Below the pieces are notes generated by a model. The model was not told where the DNA came from. It saw only the letters and a program-made list of their open reading frames with translations, and did no database searches. This document shows positions 19,640 to 31,826 of a stretch of 64,000 nucleotides of DNA, in pieces; the stretch's first letter is position 1, and each line of letters begins with the position of its first letter. Source of the DNA: Zygaena filipendulae (Eukaryota; Arthropoda; Insecta; Lepidoptera; Zygaenidae); contig OU015655.1 of the NCBI GenBank assembly GCA_907165275.2, positions 2,306,501-2,370,500 on the forward strand. Reading direction: 5' to 3'. Made by a program: the position numbers and the translations under genes.

Positions 19640-22490
19640 CAGACAAAATCACGGCCACAACTGGTAAAGGATTAAAAAGCAATTCGGAACAATCGATACA
19701 GTACCCACTAATCTGCAAGCATCGCAAACAACCTGTTGAAATTATTATCTGGTATTTGCGGCGTAGACTAAACAGAATCGGGCGGTTATGTTATATTTTT
19801 ATCCGATACTCGTATCACAGTTTTTACAAACAATTAAGTACGAATAACCGACAAATAGACCAAAACATCACAAATTATGTGATTAGCTAGCAATCAAATA
19901 CGATAGCACTACAAACAATACTCCAGAGTTTACAGGGTTCACTTTAAACGCTAACACAAAATTAATTCTGAGGAGATAATAAAAGTGAAATCGCTCGCGC
20001 TCTTGCGGATTACTTAATTTGTTTTTTTGTAAAAGTATGTGAAAGCATTGATTGTCGCACGTTACGGATGGTAGCAAAGATTCATTTTGCGTCACAGCGT
20101 CATAGGTGTGCCATAGAAGTTGCGCGCTTATTGGTTAGTGGTTTTTGAAATGAAAGAGCCCGGAAACTATAGGTACGAGGCACAAAAACTAAGTTTCAAC
20201 CAAGTGTTCCACGATACTCACGCATTTTTTTTTGCATTGGCGTTTGTACTTATAGTCCTTAAATATTATTAATGTAACGTACCCATAAATTTGCAAAGAA
20301 GTCCAGACGTGGTGTGGTTTACCTGTTTAGTAATGTGAGAAAAAAAAAACTATTTTAAGTATTAAAAAATAGGTCTAGCTTGGGTTGGTAGTGGCTAAGT
20401 AAAGTAAAATTTTAAATGCGTATTTAGTTTATTGACTAAACTGAGCCGTTTTAGTGTGAGAGTTTAAATGAAATACTTTAAAAAATAAAAATAGGTTGAA
20501 AATAGTTGCCAGTTGAAAATTTTTAGTATCAGTAGTAATGCGACATTTGCCAAGTATGCGTTGCCTACTCCCCAGCTTTTCTTGTCACTAAAGTGACAGC
20601 CATTTTTTGTTCGACAAGTTGCGTCCTATGGCGCCTCCAGTTGGTTAAACACTTCAAGATTTGTGAACCGTAATACTAATAATAGTGGATCAAGAACCAG
20701 CAAGTAGGTAACTAATAATATATATTGACAGATACACACGTATTCAATAAATAAGTTATCCACCTTAAAATCTAACGCGTGTCCAGCTCTTGGGGGGGGC
20801 ACCAAGTAAATTATTACTGAGGCTTTGGAAAATAAAAAGCTATTAATACGTCATCCTTTTTTTTTCATGAAACTTTTTACAAACCTAACTATACCTACTG
20901 TACTCGACACTTTTACCAAACATCTTCAAGTTTCTCTGTTCAGAGTGCTGTTTTTGGGATGGGGGGGGGGGTCATGACCCTCCTGTGCACGCGCATGCTT
21001 AAAACAAGTTTTTAGTACGGTTCGGCCTATCGTCCGACTGAAATGTAAAAATTAATGTTCCATTTGTTGATTTTATAATAAATTTTCACGCATCAATCGC
21101 CAATAGGAAAACAACTAAGTATTTAATTAGTAATTCGATATTTTATATGCGAGAAAATCGTTCAGATCCAAAGCAAATGTGAATTATTATTGCAAAATAC
21201 AAGAGCGTTATGAAATGTGTTATTAGAGTTTTGCAGTTAAAATGTTATATTTACTCATTTTTTTAGCTGCAAGACAAACTAAAAGAACTAATTGCCAATG
21301 TTAGTGCCAAAGTAACAATACGGATCATGCATAATAATTTTGATCTTTAGAGTTTATAGTTTATTTTTAGTGTTAAAGATAAGTTATAGTTTATTTAAAG
21401 CTAATATCTACATAAGTTTTATTTTACACTGCCTTTTTATAATTTTACTACCATATTTTATTATATACTTATTAAATGTCGATATGATTTTAGATAATCT
21501 AAGTAGAATAAATCGTTTTATTGATTGAAAATGAATACTTTTGTTTTCTGATTTCCAAGTACTGAAGTTGTGATGTTAATTTGTGGTTTTTAACTATCAT
21601 ACTTGTTGTTTAAATATCTTAAAACAGAGTATTATACCAAAACCGGTGCCAAAGGTTCTACCTCCGTGTTCTTTCTTAAAATAATTTAGCCCAAAACATT
21701 AGATGTAATGTCCGCATTACTAAATACCTATTCAGCGATATTTTTATGAAATACCGCACAAAATTACAAATTTTTGCTTGGAACCTATTTTTAACTACCA
21801 TAGTGTAGTGTTGATTCTGAAACTAAACGGTATTTTAATAGAACGAAAACAAAAAGTTAAATCCTTGGGGTGCGAATGCGCTGTGACTGTTACAACTCAC
21901 GCAGGCTCACATACATAAAGCGCGCAGTGTATACTGTATACCCATTTAAAACATTTGAATAAATACAGCGTCGTGTTCCTTGCGTGATTTGAAACGCACC
22001 AAACAGAGGTGCATTCGCGGCGCGTTCGCCAAATGTGTACAGTGAACATTCGAAATGTACAATCACTTTTTGATTTTTTAACAAGCATCGAATGTTATTG
22101 CAATAGTAATAATGTTGAACGACTTAGAAAATAAATACCTACATATAAAATTGATGCAGACTGTGCGCACCCTTAAACGCAAGAGGCTTTTGACCGAATT
22201 AATTTTCATCTTAATAGTTACGACCCAATACGAGCTTTAAATTTACCTTAATATCATATTAATTGTACCTATGTATTACTCACCATAATGTATTATTGAC
22301 TTATTGAAATTGTTCGTCTAAACTCTAAAGTACGTATGTATGTATAAAAAATAGACTGAATACTTTATGTAACGCTTGAAATAATAGAGAAAATTGTTTT
22401 AGAAGCTTGAAATAATATAATACTTTGTTTAATAGGCAAATAGGCAAACTAACTCTTACTGCATGTGAATGTCCATCATGTAAAGTAGAG
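19640..22490. other. 2.8 kb of AT-rich intergenic DNA
   Basis: No convincing exon, and no repeat shared with other parts of the window. Notable only for homopolymer G runs (20791-20798, 20960-20970). Confidence 0.4.
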
Positions 22491-22492
22491 AC

Positions 22493-22873
22493 CGGCCGCG
22501 CTCAGAGTCGTTTTAATGATTAGTTAATTTCAAGTAAAGATTTTAAAAACAAAACGATTTTAAAAGTTCAAGTTAGACAAGGAAAGCGCTAGTCCTATAG
22601 TGACGTCACTCGGCTTGTAACGCCCTACAACTGCCATATAAAATTCCGTTTTAGCAAGAGACAGACACAGTCAAAATTAAACAGTTTATAACTATTTTAT
22701 TTTTTTACTCAAATCTATTGATTTTGTCGCTCATGATATGATATTTTCGAGTGTAATTATTGGATATCAACATTTCAACAACAGTGAATTAACGTATCTG
22801 ATTGCGGAAATTTTGTTTTCGAAATCTATACTTAAAATTAAGTTATCATTAAAACGTCTGAGTGCGGCCGTAA
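22493..22873. mobile_element. foldback MITE (family C) interrupted by a family B MITE
   Basis: The outer arms are CCGGCCGCGCTCAGAGTCGT and AAAACGTCTGAGTGCGGCCG. The usual palindromic centre is replaced by a family B copy. Confidence 0.75.
22566..22790. mobile_element. MITE family B, copy 2 (nested)
   Basis: Reverse complement of 16500-16755: CAAGGAAAGCGCTAGTCCTA, then TGACGTCA at 22601, through to TGGATATCAACATTTCAACA. Confidence 0.7.
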
Positions 22874-23280
22874 GAGTCATAAAATCAATAATGTTCGAAT
22901 GACTTCCGCTTGAGCCCGTTCCACTACTGTTAGACATTATTGAGTTGGATAATATACAAGTTGAGGCAGAAAAAGCGTACCAAGTCGATAGGATTAGAAA
23001 GTCCGTGACAGCAAACTTATGTTAAATCAACTTTCTTTGAGAAAGTAATAAATATTATAAATTATCAGTAGTATTTTAAAGCACTCGCGACTCGGTACTC
23101 CTTGCGCCCAACTTATTATACCTACTGAAACAATAGAACTTAAGAAACGAAAGCAATAGATTGTTTACTGTTAAAAAGTATTGTACTTCCTTTCCTAAAC
23201 CCCAATGTAGTTAATTAGTATTGTATTAAAATCGCTCAGTCAAATTGACATTTTACAATCGTTATTGAATAGAAAACTAA

Positions 23281-23519
23281 CCGCCGCACTCAGAGTCGAC
23301 TTTAATGATTACTTAGTTAAGTATAGATTTTTAAAACAAAACTGCCGCAATCAGACAAGTTTAATAAATTAATATTAATTGGCATTTAACAAGATGTAAC
23401 TTAATCAGTTAAATGCCAATTAACATTAATTTATTAAACTTGTCTGATTGCGGCAGTTTGTTTTAAAAATCTACACTTAACTAAGTAATCATTAAAGTCG
23501 ACTCTGAGTGCGGCCGTAA
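23281..23519. mobile_element. foldback MITE (family C), intact copy
   Basis: The most symmetric copy: CCGCCGCACTCAGAGTCGAC at the left, GTCGACTCTGAGTGCGGCCG at the right, inner TTAATTGGCATTTAAC and its complement. It should form a very long hairpin. Confidence 0.85.
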
Positions 23520-23759
23520 GTAACGAATCGTCACGTACGTCACTTCCGTAGTTTTCTATGTGTTAACGATATAGAATATCAACTTGGATAAGGGGGCTGG
23601 TCATAATGATTCTATGTGTGAAAGTGGTTCTAGTTGCAATATTGGCATCAATCAAACCCATCAACACCATGTAAAAATAAAATTGAAAATTTGACTTACT
23701 TTCGGTTGTCTCCGCCTTGTTTTTCCTGATCGATGACAAATGAGGAATTTTATGGGATA

Positions 23760-23935
23760 CTAGCTGTGCCTCGCGGTTTCACCCGAGTGGGTTTTGGGAT
23801 CAGGAACCTTTGCGGACGCAGGCAGAACGACCCGCCAAATTTTTATCACAATCGGACCAATGGTTTCGAAATGCATAGGGGACAGACATAAAAACTTTAT
23901 TTTTTAATCATAAAGATTTTTTACAAAATGTCTCA
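23760..23935 (-). mobile_element. Helitron-like element, variant
   Basis: CTAGCTGTGCCTCGCGGTTT, then a distinct interior (GGAACCTTTGCGGACGCAGG) shared with 35246-35286. Confidence 0.6.
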
Positions 23936-23939
23936 TTTG

Positions 23940-25400
23940 TCACAAATGACGGAGACAACTGGGAATGAGCAGTAAATCGTATTAGTTCGTAGTAGGTACT
24001 GGGAAAAATAAATGGGCTGGAGGATTCTTTCATCAGTTGCAGTAGGTACTGAGGAATTGAAAGTTGGTTGAATGGTTGCTTCTATTTAATTATCATGTGC
24101 CATACAAATAAATATGCAATGTTACATTTTATATAATAATTATGAGACAGTTTTGTTTTGAACTATCCACATGAAGTGTATCTATTCTACCACTTAGGTA
24201 GTTATTGGATTTTTAATAAATTACATACATTGAAAATTGTTTTTTTTTCTTACATTAACTTATCACTTGTAATTCCCCAGGTGGTTTTTTTTTGGTCAAA
24301 TTAAAACAAATCAGCGAAATCACCGGTCGCCATTCACGTAAGATTTCAAAGAAAACCGCTTCCTTAGCAATTTTGTCTACGCATTTGGGATTTGAGTACA
24401 CTACTCGTAGAATGGAATTAAATAAAAACCCAAGAATAATTTCTACAAATTTTATTGGTCTATTTAGACTTTAGGACATTTAAAAGTAAAGGCAGTTAAG
24501 CAACTCGTAGACCGAAAATAAAAAACGAAACTAAATATTATGTTGATGGAATATGTTCTTTATTATGTCAGTTTTTGTATGTTGAAAAAACGTCGTACAA
24601 CACTTGTTTTCATTGAAGAAGAGGAAGAAGAAGAAGAACTTCATTTATTGTAGGCTGGTACGCACAGTAATTAGTATTAGCAAATTAGTTAAATGTACAA
24701 CGACATTAATAATATTTGCCTTCTTCCTATAATACGTTTAGACCGTCTTTGATTGTGCAATAACTTGGCATTTTTGAACAAGTTAGGCACTTCGTGGCTA
24801 AGTAAATACTATAAGTAGGTACCTACCTAAATATTATTTTGTATCATTCACACATTTAATGAAGAATTCCTATTAGTTTATAAATTTAAATCTTAACATA
24901 ATCACACAAAAATTAACTATGTACAACTTATAGGTATGTACCTACCTGCAGATCCCTAACTAACTTATCTAAAACTGACCATCGATCGGTTTCATCTAAG
25001 AAATACTTAATGAACGACATCAACAACAAAATATTATTGACCTTGCGGAACAGGAAACGCGCGAGCAATTTTATTTATCAATGATAAGTTTTTCACAAAA
25101 AAAATCATCATTGATAGAGAAATTGTTGAATTAGGAATAAGGTACAACACTTGTTAAAGTCTATCGGTGTGGCTTATTGCATCCATAAGGCGCTCTTACT
25201 CGGGCAATTTTTAGGTAAAAGCTCCTGCTTCGGCGATTCTTTCATAGTTGCCACCAATTGCCTTGTGCAATAATACCTTAATTGACAAAAAGTTTGCAAC
25301 TTTGCAATTTGGTTGCACGTGTAAGAGCACGTTTGGATGTCGTATTTACACTTAGATTAAAGCAAAATGTTTTAATCTAAGTATTTACAGCTAGTTATTC
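23940..25400. other. AT-rich intergenic DNA downstream of the CRAL-TRIO gene
   Basis: A chance 60-codon frame at 24292 lacks coding character. TTTATT near 25075 reads AATAAA on the minus strand and could be a CRAL-TRIO polyadenylation signal. Confidence 0.35.
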
Positions 25401-25407
25401 TGTTTAA

Positions 25408-25600
25408 GTATAGTTGTTCTATTTCACGAAGTCCGTTTAGTTATGATTGAGTTGAGATGTGCACACGCACGCTGTTTTAGTGTGCGTAACTCTGAAAGCG
25501 CTCAGTTTCTATTACAATGATGTTCCCACACACAAATGCGCTTATCGGAACATGTCACTACTACAGCCAGGGCAGAGCTTGCTGAAATAGAACAACTATG
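25408..25600. mobile_element. small TIR element (family F), copy 1
   Basis: TIR TATAGTTGTTCTATTTCA and TGAAATAGAACAACTATG. The interior has GTGTGCGTAACTCTGAAAGC and AATGCGCTTATCGG. Copy 2 (60958-61136) has an inverted interior. It lies in the putative 3' UTR of the CRAL-TRIO gene. Confidence 0.75.
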
Positions 25601-25641
25601 TATAGGTGCTCAATAGTCTTCTGTTAGCATTGCGTTGGCGA

Positions 25642-25850
25642 TCAGTCGACTTCTAGCTTCCTGAAGTTGCCGGTGAGGCCGCGCATCGCGTCGCCGACCG
25701 CGTCCGCGCCCGCGCACGTGTTGGCGCCGGCGCGCAGCGCGGACACGGAGCCCTCCCGCGCAGCCTCGCTGTACAACTCCAAGCGCACCGCTATCTTGTC
25801 GTTCAGCAGCAGTATGTCGCGCTTGAGTGCTAATTCCTTTTTCCATAATT
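25642..25850 (-). CDS. CRAL-TRIO gene, last exon
   Basis: It opens LWKKELALKRDILLLNDKIA and ends GLTGNFRKLEVD-TGA. Codon 3 positions are strongly GC-rich. A short TIR element begins 41 nt beyond the stop, inside what should be the 3' UTR. Confidence 0.9.
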
Positions 25851-28800
25851 CTGAAAATCAATATCGCAAGTTTAAAACTCTACTAACCGAGTTATATTTT
25901 AAACTAAAGGAAATTATCGCTACAGGAAAAAAGAACGTATCGTGATATCATGTGATCACGTAAAATCGTCCAATCAAAAATACAATTTTTCGTGACCACA
26001 ATAACATAACATGAATTATAGATTATCAACTTGACTTGGGCTTGGGCTGTACTACACTACTCTATGGCTACTTACGGACTGTGAGATAAACTTTTTTTTG
26101 ACCGTTATAGCTACATTACACTACACTACGGTCACTACCCAATAGGACTAACGGCTGTAGATACTCAGAGTCGTTTTAATGATTACTTAATTATAAGTAG
26201 AGTAAGATTTTTAAAACAAAATTTGCGCAAACAGAGACCTCAGAGACGTACATTAAATGTTAATTGGCATTTAACTATATTTAACTTATTTGTCAAATAC
26301 CAATTAACATTAATTTAATGAACGTCTCTGATTGCGGCAATTTTGTTTTAAAATCTTTACTTAAAATTAAGTGATCATTAAAACGAATTTGAGTGCGGCC
26401 GTAAGGACTATAATAATTAAGGAACGGAGTCGTTATGTCACGTGGTTTGGCGGAGTCGCTGTGGCAACACATAGTGCCTGAAGCCATAAACCAAAGAAGA
26501 AGAAGAAGACGCTAAACTGGACTTTTGGTTGGACGGTTTTAAGTGACCACGTGATACGAATATTCGTTTCTTACTTTACTATACGTTAACGATTGTAAAT
26601 TGTCTTGGCTAGGGGGGCTGCTATATCTACTGTTTGTTGGTACTGACCAATCATCTCCTTCATAGGCATGACACCGCCGTATTCTTGTGGCAACAGTTTC
26701 TTGTCGATCTCGACATCGTCGTTGTTTGTATACAGCCTCACGCGTTTCCTTATCTTCTCTGATATTAGAGACATGCCGAAGTCGAGCGCAAACTTTATTG
26801 TCGGGTGTACGTTAGTGCCATAGATCTCCTTGTGTCTCATCGGGATAGTACGCTAGAAAAAAGGGGTTGGAGTTGTTAAGTCTACAGAGGTCCCCTTCTA
26901 CCGTCTCCTTGAACCTTACATCGACATTTTGTCTATTTTAATTTCGGCTTTAGTGTGCAAGCCGAAAGTTAAAGTAACACTTAAAAAGATAGTGATAGCC
27001 CCTGCCCCTTCAAACAAAAACACTTATGCAAACATAAACGCCGAGGGAAAGTTACCTACTATAATATCTTATATATATATTGTCTATGTCTATGTCTAAT
27101 GTATCTGACATAACATTTTATATTATGTGGGCTAGTGATACACAAGTGGGACAATAGGCATGTTTCCGGCTATAAACCGTAGCACGGCGTGACGTCATGC
27201 GACATTTTGACTTTATGTATCTCTGTTATTTATTGACTAGCTGTCCCGCGCGGTTTCACCCGCGATAATTTCGAAGTTCCCGCGGAATTGTTCCATACAA
27301 ACTTTTCATCCCCTTTTCACCCCCTTGTGTGTCGAATTTCGGAAAATCCTTTCTTAACGTCATACAAAGAACACATCCTCCAAGTTTCCCCTTTTCACCC
27401 CCTTGCGTGTTGAATTTCGGAAAATCCTTAACGTCATACAAAGAACACATCCTCCAAGGTCTCTATACGATTAGCGGTTTTGGCTGTGCGTTGATCCACC
27501 ATTAATTCAGGACAAAGTATATATATCGATTACGAAAAAAAAGAAAAAATACGTGTCCTATATTTTTTATTAAATCTACAAGACGGACTAAAAATAAAAT
27601 TTGGTTGACAAGCCCACCCAATCAAAACAATAGAATTGGCCACTAATTTTCTTTAATAACGATAGATGTGTAAATTATTTTAGAAATACCTACCTACCTA
27701 CCGTTTGGACTACATTAATCTGAAAGTAATAATTACCTCTCCGTTCTTCACGATCCTAACCGCTTCTTTGGGTGTGAAAAGCGTTAGATGAGGGAAACTG
27801 ACGCCGGAGCCGTCTGCGAAGTGCACCAGCCCCCGCACCTGGGTCTCCTCGTCTTCCATCAGCGTTTCGTAGCAAATGCCCATGACACGGCACATATCCT
27901 GATTCGTGTACTTGTAGGGATCGAACACACCTGAAATTACGTATGAAAACTGTAGGAAGGGGTCCCTTTACAGCTTTAACCCAAGCAATGACACCTATCT
28001 CTATCTATATCTCTGGTACTCTGGTACCTATAAATAATATGACATGACGTAATGAATATTACTAATAAATATATCTATCTATCTATCTATATCTATCTAT
28101 CTATCTATATCTATCTATCTATCTATATCTATCTATCTATCTATATCTATCTATCTATCTATATCTATCTATCTACACCTATGCGTTTTTTCATACTTTC
28201 ACCAGTCTCGTATGTAGGTATTGAACGCAATTGTACGTCCAAATTATAGTACCTACCTAATGTCCACTTGTAGGGGAGTTCAAGGCACTGAGAATCGTGC
28301 TGAACCTAATAGGTAATATCTCAGAGTAAGATATGGTTCAAAATGAAAATGGTTTTTTTTTTATTGTTCTAGAATACTTAGTCACCGTTAGTTACCAAAG
28401 TGGTAAGTACAATTATTTATTAGTTACTTAACTTAAAATACATACCAGGTCTATAAATGACGACACGGCGACCTAATTTGTCCTTGAATGGGCTCACAAA
28501 TATATATCTGGAACATAATATAATAAACAGAATTCAGGGGCTTGTATATCCTCAATTGCTCAATTCTTGTAGATATATTTTATGGATAAATACGTAAGTA
28601 CGGTAAAAATAAATAATATTATGGCTTGTATTAAATTAAAAATACCTATTTAAAATGAGAATCGGTATCGAACATTGAACTACGAAGTACCTATTTAAGG
28701 AATATTTCTTCAACAGGTACTCCTTACACCCTATATACATATATTAGTCCTTACCTACTATTAATATTATAAACGCGAAAGTTTGTATGGATGTTTGTTA

Positions 28801-31350
28801 GTCTTTCACGCAAAAACTACTGAATGGATTTTAATGAAACTTAACAATACATCAGAATAACATAGGGTATTTTTTATCCCGGAATTCCCGCGGGATTAAC
28901 GCAGGTAAAACCACGGAGAACAGTTAGTTCTCTATACATCTATCGTACCCTAGATCGACCAGCTCTATCATGGCGGGTAGCTTGTGGTCGAGCTGGTTGA
29001 ACGCGATCCCCCACGACTGGCGCAGCAACATGTACCGCTCCATCGCCTCCTGAGCCATGGGCACACTGAACTTCTTCGTGCGCAGGAAACGGAGTAAATA
29101 GTTTGCATCTGCAAGGCGAAAAATTAAATTAAATGTATGTACTTACTTAAAAAAAGGCAAAAAAGCTAAAAATAACATCCGAACGCGATTTTAATATTTT
29201 TCTTAAAATTTTGTTTATTTCTTGCTTTTATGTGAGTCGGTTTGTAATTTATCTAAGTAGGTATACAAGATTTCACGATGATTGGTTATGGTGCGAGAGC
29301 GTAAAAGTGAACAAAATATAAGCTCAAATTCGCATTTACATAGATGATATAATATTAAGAATTAATGATCAAGAATCAATACGCAGATCGTGGTTACTAA
29401 TAATACAATGTCTAGCATTCGAACATTTTATTATTTCGTAAATTGAAATTTTATTGGCATCAATAGCACATAACTGTTGAACAAATAGGTACCTACTTAC
29501 TTATCTATATCTATACTAATATAATAAAGAGGAAAGATTTGATTTATTGTTTGTTTGTTACGATTTAACTCAAAAACTAGGTAGGGACTGGACTGATTAC
29601 AAAAATTCTTTCACCATTAGAAAGCTACATTATCCCTGAGTAACAAAGGCTGTATTGTAATCCGGAATTAACGCGAAAACTCCAAAATTAACGCGGGTGA
29701 AACCTGGGAACCGCTAGTAGTTTTATATTTCACTCGATTGTAACTGTTACAAAATTTCAAATATGAAATTATACATTCCACCGCGATATCCATTGTGTGC
29801 ATAACATATCGTAATCTCCGCCGGGTTACCTCACTTCTGAGTTCTGACTAAGTAAGAAATCAATTGGTCAAGGCCGTGTTTACTATCACCTTAACGAAAG
29901 GCGACGCGAGCGCAGATGCAGCAACTTTACTTATTAACAACGTCTAGCTGTTCCCTGCGGTTTTACACGCGTTAATTTCGGAGTTCCGGCGGCAATTGGG
30001 TATTCTCCGGGGTATGAAAATCAAAATTGTAATTAGTCCGTCAGTTAGAAAATAAAAAAATAGTAGACACGTATTTTTTGGTTTTTTCAAATTAATGAAA
30101 ATAAACGTACATTAAGCGCATTAAAGTTTAGGGTGGGGGACTCGTTACGTCAATATTCAGTATACTAAGCCCCATACAAACTGCACCGGGTTGTGACGTC
30201 ACGCGAAATTTCAACTCAATGTATCGCCTTTATTTTTTATTACGTAAAAAAAGAAAAATTACGTGTCCAATATTTTTACTAACTACACGACGGATTAAAA
30301 ATAAATTTTTCAGTAGGTATACCTAGCCAATTCCGGAACAAAAAGTACCATAATTATAATATCTTTCTCTGTATGCAAAAGAAGATTGCGCCGTAATACA
30401 TATAATACGAGCTCGGTCTCAAAACTTCTTTTAAGGTTATCATTATAATAGCTGTTCCCCGCAGTTGTACCCGCGGTAATTTCGGATTTCCCGCGGAAAT
30501 TCCGGATTACGATAGGAATAATGTAGCATTCTAATGGTGAAAGAATTTCAGCCCTGTAGTTTTTGAGTTAAATCGTAACAAACAAACAAACAAAAAACAA
30601 ATCTTTTCTCTTTATTATATTAGTATAGATATCGGTTCCCCGTGGTTTCACCGTTACTTTCGGAGCACCCGCGGGAATTCAGAGATAAGGCTAAGATAAT
30701 AAGGCTTCTCAACACAAAGCAACTTGATCCCACACTAAGCCTAAAGCTTGTGTCGTGGAAACCCAGCGACACGTGGTTTGTGCTACGCATTATTAGACGT
30801 GTTAAAGGATACATCATTGCTGTAGTATATACGAGTACATAAAACACGGCCGGACTGGAAAGTTGAACTATGAATTCATTACACAAAGTCACCCCACCGG
30901 GAATCGAATCCGAAACCTTTTGAATAGCGGGTAGGCATGGTGCTATGAGTGCCATGACCCACTACGCCAATCCAGGCGTCTGTAAGAGAAGTCTCTTTAC
31001 AAAGCACTCTATCCTATTCCCTTTTCTGTACTCATGGCGACGTGTTTGCGAGATTTCATACCGAACGGTTCATTAGTCAAGGCGTGACGGCGTAGCAAAC
31101 AAACATTCACTTTGTTAGTATTTTATAGAATTAAATTTGACGGCGCCGTGTATGACCCGCACTCACCCATCCTGACAGCCATGAACCTCGGGTTCTGGTC
31201 GATCCAACTCCTGAGCGACTCCAAGGCTTGGGATCTGGAGTTCTCCGTCTCGCGCAGCTCACGCTCGGCTATCTCCTGCGTCTCTGGTGTTAGTGGACAT
31301 ATGTAGTCATGGGCCTCGGTCAGGTATCGCTTGCTTAGTCTTCGAGACAT
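25642..31350 (-). CDS. CRAL-TRIO (Sec14-type) lipid-transfer protein, clavesin/alpha-TTP-like, 337 aa
   Basis: Six exons on the minus strand: 31350-31167, 29108-28949, 28507-28446, 27930-27737, 26852-26648, 25850-25642. They total 1014 nt with all GT-AG phases consistent. The protein starts MSRRLSKRYLTEAHDYICPL. A CRAL-TRIO N-terminal helical region follows (about residues 20-110, with DANYLLRFLRTKKF). The lipid-binding CRAL-TRIO fold runs about residues 115-275 (GRRVVIYRPGVFDP, VHFADGSGVSF, ERTIPMRHKEIYGTNVHP, LLPQEYGGVMPMKEMIELWK) and the tail ends GNFRKLEVD. Relatives carry retinal, tocopherol or phosphoinositides between membranes; the ligand here is unknown. No signal peptide or TM is seen, so it should be cytosolic. 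A likely 5'-UTR acceptor (cgttccag) lies 12 nt before the ATG. Length fits the family (about 280-340 aa). Family call strong, subfamily tentative. Confidence 0.92.
26151..26405. mobile_element. foldback MITE (family C), copy in CRAL-TRIO intron/UTR region
   Basis: ATACTCAGAGTCGTTTTAAT at the left, GAATTTGAGTGCGGCCGTAA at the right. Lies in the intron between CRAL-TRIO exons 5 and 6. Confidence 0.75.
26648..26852 (-). CDS. CRAL-TRIO gene, exon 5
   Basis: It starts RTIPMRHKEIYGTNVHPTIK after ttttttctag and ends MKEMI plus G. The correct donor is GTCAGT at 26647: it restores MKEMIELWKKEL, whereas reading through gives an unrelated tail and a stop. Confidence 0.9.
27150..27235. repeat. family A MITE, left part, cut by a Helitron-like insertion
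   Basis: AATAGGCATGTTTCC, then TGACGTCA at 27190, stopping at TATTGA before CTAGCTG. The right part resumes at 27527 (AAAATACGTGTCC, ACAAGACGGACTAAAAA). Confidence 0.55.
27236..27520 (-). mobile_element. Helitron-like element with internal direct duplication
   Basis: Starts CTAGCTGTCCCGCGCGGTTT. A segment with CCCCTTTTCACCCCCTT and CATACAAAGAACACATCCTC is present twice in tandem. It sits in the intron between CRAL-TRIO exons 4 and 5. Confidence 0.7.
27527..27620. repeat. family A MITE, right part
   Basis: Continuation of 27150-27235 beyond the Helitron-like copy, ending TTGACAAGCCCACCC. Confidence 0.5.
27737..27930 (-). CDS. CRAL-TRIO gene, exon 4
   Basis: It reads VFDPYKYTNQDMCRVMGICY, then VRGLVHFADGSGVSFPHLTL, the core strand-turn of the lipid-binding domain. 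It ends VKNGE in phase 0 at GTAATT. Confidence 0.92.
28066..28176. repeat. (TATC)n microsatellite with higher-order period
   Basis: Blocks of four TATC-type units separated by ATATC, repeated about five times (period about 22 bp). The frame across it is low complexity and not a gene. Confidence 0.9.
28446..28507 (-). CDS. CRAL-TRIO gene, exon 3 (62 nt)
   Basis: A micro-exon, YIFVSPFKDKLGRRVVIYRP, bounded by attatgttccag and GTATGT. Its phases join exons 2 and 4 exactly. Confidence 0.9.
28748..28929 (+). mobile_element. Helitron-like element
   Basis: TCCTTACCTACTATTAATAT at the left. The right hairpin is decayed (CGCAGGTAAAACCACGG). It ends about 20 nt from CRAL-TRIO exon 2. Confidence 0.65.
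28949..29108 (-). CDS. CRAL-TRIO gene, exon 2
   Basis: After ccttgcag the exon reads ANYLLRFLRTKKFSVPMAQE, the CRAL-TRIO N-terminal motif, and ends IELVDL plus GG before GTACGA. Confidence 0.9.
29503..29716 (+). mobile_element. Helitron-like element
   Basis: CTATATCTATACTAATATAA at the left, GAACCGCTAG at the right, in the first CRAL-TRIO intron. Confidence 0.65.
29944..29994 (-). repeat. Helitron-like 3'-end stub
   Basis: CTAGCTGTTCCCTGCGGTTT to GGAGTTCCGGCGGCAATTGG, cut off by the adjoining family A MITE. Confidence 0.55.
29995..30332. mobile_element. family A MITE, variant ends
   Basis: ATTGGGTATTCTCCGGGGTA at the left, GGTATACCTAGCCAATT at the right. TGACGTCA at 30194; the partner site is GTTACGTCA. 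Confidence 0.7.
30449..30628 (-). mobile_element. Helitron-like element
   Basis: TAGCTGTTCCCCGCAGTTGT at the left, CTCTTTATTATATTAGTATA at the right. A worn 3'-end stub of another copy follows at 30632-30690. Confidence 0.6.
30820..30972 (-). mobile_element. tRNA-derived SINE-like repeat
   Basis: On the minus strand GATTGGCGTAGTGGGTCATG (A-box-like) precedes GGATTCGATTCCCGGTGG (B box). A second SINE family, distinct from the one at 17553. Confidence 0.55.
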
Positions 31351-31361
31351 CTTTGAAAATC
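31167..31361 (-). CDS. CRAL-TRIO gene, first coding exon
   Basis: The ATG is at 31350-31348. The sequence just upstream (cgttccag) is a good acceptor, so 31361-31351 is probably the end of a spliced 5' leader. The exon reads to NPRFMAVRM plus G before GTGAGT. Confidence 0.87.
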
Positions 31362-31469
31362 TGGAACGGAGATTCATGTAGATACACAATATAGTATTAA
31401 TTATGACAATCGAAAGCGTTAATCTTTGTTTGTTACACGCCTTAACTTACTCAACCAATTATCATGAAA

Positions 31470-31690
31470 CTAGTTGTGCCCCGCGGTTTCACCCGCGTTA
31501 ATTTCAGAGTTTCCGCGGGGTTTCCGGGATAAAAACTAACCTATGTGTTAATCTGATGTATAAGCTATATTATTGTAAAGTTTCATTTAAATCCATCCAG
31601 TAGTTTTTGCGTGAACGAGTAACAAACATCCATCCATCCATCCATCCATCCATACATACTTACAAACTTTCACATTTATAATATTAGTAC
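31470..31690 (-). mobile_element. Helitron-like element
   Basis: CTAGTTGTGCCCCGCGGTTT at the left, a (CATC)n stretch, then ACATTTATAATATTAGTA. It lies 110 nt upstream of the CRAL-TRIO 5' leader acceptor. Confidence 0.7.
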
Positions 31691-31826
31691 GATTTTACAC
31701 ACACTTTGTCAGAGCTACAGAAAAGAAAAGAGAATAAAGTACCCTATTTATCACGAAATTAACGCGGGTTTTAATCACCCGTGTAAAGCCCACATAATAA
31801 AACGTGCCCGAAACAAAATTTCATGC

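Noticed and set aside
28052..28249. 65-codon frame across the TATC array
   Set aside because: Low-complexity translation of a microsatellite.
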